A DNA stretch of 45,568 nucleotides from Planctomycetota bacterium (GTDB lineage: Bacteria > Planctomycetota > SZUA-567), in assembly GCA_031270145.1 (NCBI GenBank), contig JAISYD010000258.1, positions 1-45,568 on the forward strand, given 5' to 3'. Shown in pieces: positions 40,582-45,568 of the stretch. Each line of letters opens with the position of its first letter. Within the stretch, counting starts at the first letter, position 1. Below the pieces are notes generated by a model. That model ran no database searches. It saw only the letters and a program-made list of their open reading frames with translations, and was not told where the DNA came from. The position numbers and the translations under genes were made by a program.

Positions 40582-42719
40582 TTAAGCCCCCGGTCGTAAT
40601 TGAAGAGGAAGCCGGGCCGGCCGCCCGGCCGGAGGAAGCCCTTCCAGGCGTCCAGCGGGGACGCCTCGCCCGACAAATCCAGGCTCAGGCGGGCGACGCG
40701 GATGTCGTCGTTCCGGAGGCTTTTCCAGTCAAAGGGGACGAGACTCCGGAAAACCGTGACCGAACTGGCCGACTCGGGGCTAAGCCGCATGCCCCGGCGA
40801 TCCGTCCAGGCGCCGCCGCCGCCGCCCGGCAGGAGCTCGCCCCTGGGTATGCGGGTGTAGGCAAGGATGGGGCGGGCGAAGATCATTAGTGAAAGGGGGA
40901 GCGGCGCGGCGCGGCAGATGTCCTCGATCTGGCGGCGGTCCGCCTCCATCGACACGGCGGCGCCGAGCGCCCCCCGTTCCCGCAGGCTTTTCACCGCCAA
41001 GTGGTTGAGGACCGCCAGGCCCGGGCCGGCGACAAAGGCCAGGCCGGCCTCCCGACACAGGCAAAGCGAGCCCCAGCAGTTGGCTTCGGCCCGGATGCCG
41101 CGCTCCCGGCAGCCTTGGGTCAACTCCAGCATGGCGGCGCTTTCGTTCGGGAAATAGACTTCGGGGAAGGATACGACCAGCCGCCTCGGATCGGCGCATT
41201 TCAGGATGGAAGCCAAATCTTCCGCCTTGGCGCCCGAAACGACCAATTCCGCCTCGCGGATGGCGTTGGCGACGGCCGGAGTGAGCTGCCGCAGGGACAG
41301 GCGAACCTGATTCGGCGGCTCGCCCAGACGGCGGCGGTTGTCCGGATGCGCTTCCGGGGCGGCAAGGGCGGCGCGCAGCCCCGGGGACAGCGGCGCCTTC
41401 AGCAGCGCGTCCACCCCGTCGTCGTCCTGCCCGGTCAGGCGGTTGACGAAGGCCGCCGCCTGGGACATCACGGTCTTGACGTTCCGGGGCGGCAGGAGGA
41501 AATCCGGCTCGTTCGAGTAGCTGTCCGCCAGCCGCACCCCGCCGAAGGGCGAGGCGGCGAGGCGCTCAAAAAGTTCGGCGATGCTGGCCGCCTTTTTCTC
41601 CCGCCGGATCCGGGTCCGCGGCATGCGCCAGCTTTCGCTGCGGCCGGCATAGCGGCAGCGGCAGGACAAACCCTTGTCGGCGACGGTTATTTCCAACGAA
41701 TAACCGCCTTCCCTCTCCGCTTCGTCTTCGTCCCGCCCGGAAGCGCCGACGCTGTCCAGGAACGAGTCCACGGCCTCGCGGGAAGCGGCGCCGGATTTGC
41801 GGGCGGCGACGCCGGTGAGGCCGGAGAATTTGCCGTCCAGGTAGGCGGAGGTATTGTCGCGCCCGGCATAGGCGGCCAGGCGCCGGGCGAAATCCCCGGC
41901 CTGGCTTCCGGTCAGGCCGGGCCGGGCGGCGGGGCTTTCCCTGGGGCCAAGGGCTTGGCGGTAGAGGCCCACCGCCTCGCGCACCCATTCCGGCTTTTTC
42001 AGCCTCCCCTCGATCTTCAGGGCGTCCACCCCGGCCGCCCTCAAATCCGCCAAGCGGTCGATGGTGGCCAAATCCCGCATGGACATGGCGGGGCCGACCG
42101 CTTCCCCGTCAACCGCCCAGGGAACCCGGCAAGGGCTGGCGCACAGACCTCGGTTGCCGCTGCGGCCGCCGCCCCAGCTCGACATGAGGCAGCGGCCCGA
42201 CACCGAATAGCAAAGGGCGCCCTGGGCAAAAGCTTCCAATTCCAGCTCGGCGGCGGCGATGGCCTGGATTTCGGCGAGGGAGAGTTCCCGCGCCAGGACG
42301 ATGCGCCGCGCCCCGATTTGCCGGGCCAGGCGGGCGCCCTCGGCGTTGGTAACCGCCGCCTGGGTGCTGAGGTGCAGGGCGGGGCGGCGGGGGCCGGCCA
42401 TGGCTTGCCAAAGGCCGACGGCGGCCCAGTCGCGGACAATCACCGCGTCCGCTCCGATCTCCCGGGCCAGGGACAAGATGCGGGCGGCGGCCCCGGTCTC
42501 CCGGCCGGCGATGTCGATATTGACCGTGAGATGGATGGCGACGCCATGGCCGTGCGCCAATTCCGCCGCCCGCCCGGCTTCGGCCGGGGTGAAATTCCTC
42601 GCCCCGCGCCTGGCGTTCAGGAGGGAGAGGCCGAAATACACGGCGTCGGCCCCGGCGTCGATGGCGGCTTCCAGGCAATCGAAGTCCCCGGCCGGAGCCA
42701 GCAGTTCCATCGCCGTCAT
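40578..42719 (-). CDS. Peptidase U32 family protein (RlhA/YegQ-like, collagenase-type)
   Basis: Start at 42719 (MTAMELLAPAGDFDCLEAAIDAGADAVYFGLSLLNARRGARNFTP); RCLMSSWGGGRSGNRGLCASPCRVPW; DALKIEGRLKKPEWVREAVGLYRQAL. Confidence 0.92.
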   Translation of the reverse strand: MTAMELLAPAGDFDCLEAAIDAGADAVYFGLSLLNARRGARNFTPAEAGRAAELAHGHGVAIHLTVNIDIAGRETGAAARILSLAREIGADAVIVRDWAAVGLWQAMAGPRRPALHLSTQAAVTNAEGARLARQIGARRIVLARELSLAEIQAIAAAELELEAFAQGALCYSVSGRCLMSSWGGGRSGNRGLCASPCRVPWAVDGEAVGPAMSMRDLATIDRLADLRAAGVDALKIEGRLKKPEWVREAVGLYRQALGPRESPAARPGLTGSQAGDFARRLAAYAGRDNTSAYLDGKFSGLTGVAARKSGAASREAVDSFLDSVGASGRDEDEAEREGGYSLEITVADKGLSCRCRYAGRSESWRMPRTRIRREKKAASIAELFERLAASPFGGVRLADSYSNEPDFLLPPRNVKTVMSQAAAFVNRLTGQDDDGVDALLKAPLSPGLRAALAAPEAHPDNRRRLGEPPNQVRLSLRQLTPAVANAIREAELVVSGAKAEDLASILKCADPRRLVVSFPEVYFPNESAAMLELTQGCRERGIRAEANCWGSLCLCREAGLAFVAGPGLAVLNHLAVKSLRERGALGAAVSMEADRRQIEDICRAAPLPLSLMIFARPILAYTRIPRGELLPGGGGGAWTDRRGMRLSPESASSVTVFRSLVPFDWKSLRNDDIRVARLSLDLSGEASPLDAWKGFLRPGGRPGFLFNYDRGLK

Positions 42720-43240
42720 CCCCCCGGATGCAGCGCCGCGTAGGCCTGTTCCATTTCCTCCAAATCGTGGCGGAGGCTTTGCCGGTCGGACGGGCCCACC
42801 TTGTCGACGAACAGCAGGCCGTCCAGGTGATCCAACTCGTGCTGGACGGCCCGGGCGGTCAAACCCTCCACCTCGTATTCCAACTCCTCGCCCCGCAGAT
42901 CCTGGGCCTGGCAGAGCAAACGGGGGCTGCGCTTGACTTGGCTGCGCAGATCCGGAAAGCTCAGGCACCCCTCCTCCCCCAACTCCCTGCGGCCGAAGCG
43001 CTTGACGATGACGGGATTGATCAGGACGCGGGGGTCGCGCTTCTCCGGATCGAAATCCACCAACGCTAGCCGGACGGGAATCCCCACCTGGGAGGCGGCC
43101 AGGCCGACGCCATTGGCCGACCGCATGGTTTCGATCATGTCGGCCGCCAACTGGCGTATTTTCGCGTCAATCGCCGTTATGGGCCGGGCGGTCTCGCGGA
43201 GGACGGGATCCGGGTATTTCCTTATTTCAAGAATCGCCAA
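42716..43240 (-). CDS. def: Peptide deformylase
   Basis: GVGLAASQVGIPVRLALVD (GxGLAAxQ), EEGCLSFPDL (EGCLS), QHELDHLDGLLFVDKV (HExxH). ATGA overlap with the U32 gene. Confidence 0.96.
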   Translation of the reverse strand: MAILEIRKYPDPVLRETARPITAIDAKIRQLAADMIETMRSANGVGLAASQVGIPVRLALVDFDPEKRDPRVLINPVIVKRFGRRELGEEGCLSFPDLRSQVKRSPRLLCQAQDLRGEELEYEVEGLTARAVQHELDHLDGLLFVDKVGPSDRQSLRHDLEEMEQAYAALHPGG

Positions 43241-43279
43241 GGCGCATGCTTCCTTTCAAAACGGCTGTCGGCTCCCGCC

Positions 43280-44164
43280 TCATCGGCTTGCGGCCGGTTT
43301 CTGGTAAATGGTCGGTTTGACGTATTCGAACTTGTGGCTTATGCTCGACAGGCTTTCCGAATGTCCGATGAACAGATAGCCGCCCGGGGTCAACACCTCG
43401 AAGTAATGGTTGATCAGGCTTTCCTGGGTCGGCCGGTCGAAGTAAATCATCACGTTGCGGCAGAATATCAGGTTGAACTTGCGCTTGAAGGGCCAGTCGC
43501 TGAACAGGTTCAGGTGCCGGAAGGTTATGAGCCGTCGCAGCGTGTCCTTGACCTGGTAAGCCTCGCGGCCGTTCTCCTTGAGGCAGGGGGTGAAATATTT
43601 GTCGATCAGGGAGCGTTTGACGCCGCTATCCACCCGTTCCCGGTCATAGACGCCGCGCCGGCCGTGCGCCACCACCTCGGTGTCTATGTCGGTGGCCAGG
43701 AGTTTGATGTCCCATTCCTCGGGCTTGGCGATGGTTTCGGAAATGACGATAGCCGCGGTGTGGACCTCTTCTCCGGTGGAGCAGCCGGCCGACCAGACCC
43801 GGAAATGGATTTTTCCGCCGCTGCGCGCGGTCGGATTTTTCGCCAGCTCCGGCAGGATGGTGTTGGCCAGGAAGACGAAATGATCGTTTTCCCGGAAAAA
43901 CGAGGTCAGGTTGGTTGATATGGCGTTCAGCATTTCCCGGAGCGCGTCGCCCGAGGCGTCGGCCCGGACCCAGTTGAAATAATCATGGAAGCCCTTCAGC
44001 TGGCGTTGGCGGATAATCTTGCCGAACCTGGCCCTGACCAGCTCCATCTTGTTGTCGCCTAGGTTGATTTTAGCCTTTTCGTAGACGTATTTGCGGATTT
44101 TCGCGAAAAGCGCCGCGTCCAGGTCGTCTCCCTGCTTGTACGGCTGAACAAGGTCGTCGTTCAT
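43280..44164 (-). CDS. cheR: CheR-type MCP methyltransferase
   Basis: TNLTSFFRENDHF, FRVWSAGCSTGEEVHTAAIVISE, LLATDIDTEVVAHGRRGVY, FNLIFCRNVMIYFDRPTQESLINHYFEVLTPGGYLFIGHSESL. Confidence 0.94.
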   Translation of the reverse strand: MNDDLVQPYKQGDDLDAALFAKIRKYVYEKAKINLGDNKMELVRARFGKIIRQRQLKGFHDYFNWVRADASGDALREMLNAISTNLTSFFRENDHFVFLANTILPELAKNPTARSGGKIHFRVWSAGCSTGEEVHTAAIVISETIAKPEEWDIKLLATDIDTEVVAHGRRGVYDRERVDSGVKRSLIDKYFTPCLKENGREAYQVKDTLRRLITFRHLNLFSDWPFKRKFNLIFCRNVMIYFDRPTQESLINHYFEVLTPGGYLFIGHSESLSSISHKFEYVKPTIYQKPAASR

Positions 44165-44244
44165 TTGGCTCTCCCGGCCAGTCTGGATGGAGTTCGGGCC
44201 CCGCTTCCGGGAATCAGGCGGAAATCCCGGACGCGCCCCGCCCG

Positions 44245-44931
44245 TCACCGGCTTCGTCGGGCCGGCGGGCGCTGGAAGGGGGGCGCCGCTTCCGGGCTCT
44301 CCCGTTTCAGGTCTACCGACAGGACGGCGAGGCTGCTTGTCAGCAGGGCGTTTTCCACCCGCACCCGAGGCGGCAACTCAAGCCGGATCGGGGAAAAGTT
44401 CCATATGCCGCTTATCCCGCTCTTGACCATGACGTCGGCGACCTCCTGGGCGGCGACGGCGGGGACGGTGATGACGCCGACGCTTACCCCCAGCTTCGGG
44501 GTCAAGGCCGGCATTTCGGCCGGATGGTAAACGCGGCGGCCGAAAACCTCGCCTCCGATTTTGCCGGCGTCGATGTCGAAGGCGGCGACGATGTCCAGGC
44601 CGCAGCGGCGGAAATCCTCGTAGCCGATGATGGCCCGGCCCAAATTCCCGACGCCGGCGAGGAAGGCCAGGGCGCGTTGGTCCCAACCGAGGAATTTTTC
44701 AATCGCTTGGACGAGATCCGTCAGCACGTAGCCGATGCGGGGCCGGCCGACGATCCCGGTGAGGGCGAGATCCTTTCTTACCTGGGTGGAATCGAGGTCC
44801 AGCTCCCGCGCGATGCGGGTGCAGGAGATCTTTTGCGAGCCGGCGTCGCGCAACTGCTTCAGGAAACGCAGGTATAACGGTAGCCGCCGGATGCTGGGAT
44901 GGGGAAATGGATGTCTGGATGCAACCCGCAT
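44245..44931 (-). CDS. rex: Redox-sensing transcriptional repressor Rex
   Basis: SIRRLPLYLRFLKQLRDAGSQKISCTRIARELDLDSTQVRKDLALTGIVGRPRIGYVLTDLVQAIEKFLG; AGVGNLGRAIIGYEDFRRCGLDIVAAFD. Confidence 0.94.
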   Translation of the reverse strand: MRVASRHPFPHPSIRRLPLYLRFLKQLRDAGSQKISCTRIARELDLDSTQVRKDLALTGIVGRPRIGYVLTDLVQAIEKFLGWDQRALAFLAGVGNLGRAIIGYEDFRRCGLDIVAAFDIDAGKIGGEVFGRRVYHPAEMPALTPKLGVSVGVITVPAVAAQEVADVMVKSGISGIWNFSPIRLELPPRVRVENALLTSSLAVLSVDLKRESPEAAPPFQRPPARRSR

Positions 44932-45082
44932 GAGCCATGGAATCCTGTAAACGCCAAAAAGCCGCCAACCAATCTCCCTTTTCAATTATATGTCATAATA
45001 GGGGAAAAATCCATATTTCTTTTGGCGGCGCGCCGGGATCCGTCACCGGGGCGGAAAAGCGGCGATTTTCCCAAACTTCCGG

Positions 45083-45110
45083 CTTGACAAGGCCGAATCG
45101 CCGCGTATAC
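45083..45110 (+). promoter_or_regulatory. Putative promoter for tRNA-Asp
   Basis: TTGACA (45083-45088) - 16 nt - TATACT (45105-45110). Confidence 0.65.
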
Positions 45111-45133
45111 TTTCCGCCTTCGCTTCGATAAGG

Positions 45134-45210
45134 GATCGCGTAGCGCAATTGGTTAGAGCACCAGACTGTCGATCTGGAGGTTGCGGGTTCGAGTCCCGTC
45201 GCGATCGCCA
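45134..45210 (+). tRNA. tRNA-Asp (anticodon GTC)
   Basis: Acceptor GATCGCG/CGCGATC, anticodon arm CCAGA-CTGTCGA-TCTGG, T arm GCGGG-TTCGAGT-CCCGT, encoded CCA end. Confidence 0.95.
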
Positions 45211-45568
45211 AACATCACCGCCCTTGTAACCTCTTCGGTTGCAAGGGGTTTTGATTTTCCAGACGAGGCGGAAAATTCACGTAACTTGACATTTTGGCAA
45301 CTTTGTTCGTCGCTGTAAGTCTTTATTTTATCCTCAAAGTCTTGGGCAAAGGTGACCATTTGGGTGACCATGTTTTCGGCCGGTTTCCCGTCCGTCCCCG
45401 TCGCCTTCGCCGCCTCGCTCTCTGGCCCGGCCATCGGGATGAAATCCGGAATCTTGGCAAGTTCCGCCGCCTCGTCCACCAGCCGCCAATGGGTGTAGAC
45501 GCCAGCCGTCAACTTCGGATCGCTGTGCCTCATGAGCTTCTGCATAAAGGCCAGGGGAATCCCCGCCT
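45153..45568 (-). CDS. Tyrosine recombinase/phage-type integrase, C-terminal part (truncated by window edge)
   Basis: AGIPLAFMQKLMRHSDPKLTAGVYTHWRLVDEAAELAKIP matches the H-x(n)-Y box of tyrosine recombinases. The frame continues off the right edge; its stop codon lies within the tRNA gene. Confidence 0.82.
   Translation of the reverse strand, partial: AGIPLAFMQKLMRHSDPKLTAGVYTHWRLVDEAAELAKIPDFIPMAGPESEAAKATGTDGKPAENMVTQMVTFAQDFEDKIKTYSDEQSCQNVKLREFSASSGKSKPLATEEVTRAVMFGDRDGTRTRNLQIDSLVL
45221..45254 (+). terminator. Terminator-like hairpin downstream of tRNA-Asp
   Basis: CCCTTGTAACC - TCTTC - GGTTGCAAGGG followed by GTTTTG/ATTTT. Confidence 0.65.

Noticed and set aside
41001-42743. 580-aa plus-strand ORF antisense to the U32 peptidase gene
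   Set aside because: Low-complexity translation, no domain; U32 frame is convincing.

Overview
GC-rich bacterial chromosomal window. The lineage is unresolved; a PVC-like or Planctomycetota-like origin is only a guess from the protein flavour. Most of it is core genome: a moxR-type AAA+ gene with a membrane/coiled-coil partner, htrA/degP, gyrA, gyrB, lgt, alaS, an expanded rseP, DUF3842, two glycosyltransferases, clpX-clpP-tig, rpsB-tsf, a kduD-like SDR, a SpoU methyltransferase, a YdcF-like protein, a U32 peptidase, def, cheR, rex and tRNA-Asp(GTC). Three TRAP transporter loci are present: a complete native PQM set (10.6-13.6 kb), a complete PQM set inside a lower-GC island (17.3-20.1 kb), and a divergent QM pair with no visible binding protein (37.9-39.6 kb). 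The most notable region is about 14.2-22.8 kb. It is a clearly lower-GC, co-directional cassette: IclR, class III CoA-transferase, enoyl-CoA hydratase, TRAP PQM, FrdA/NadB-like flavoprotein, second IclR. It is bracketed by an ISAs1-type transposase remnant on the left and an IS66-type remnant on the right. I interpret it as a horizontally acquired uptake and catabolism (or respiration) module for an unknown carboxylic acid. Other notable points are a promoter/operator/terminator palindrome upstream of the first dctP, an RseP homologue with about five PDZ-like modules, a tyrosine recombinase whose reading frame ends inside the tRNA-Asp gene, and an 80-nt inverted-repeat-bounded element upstream of the flavoprotein gene. 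All calls were made by eye from the sequence and supplied translations; no searches were run.
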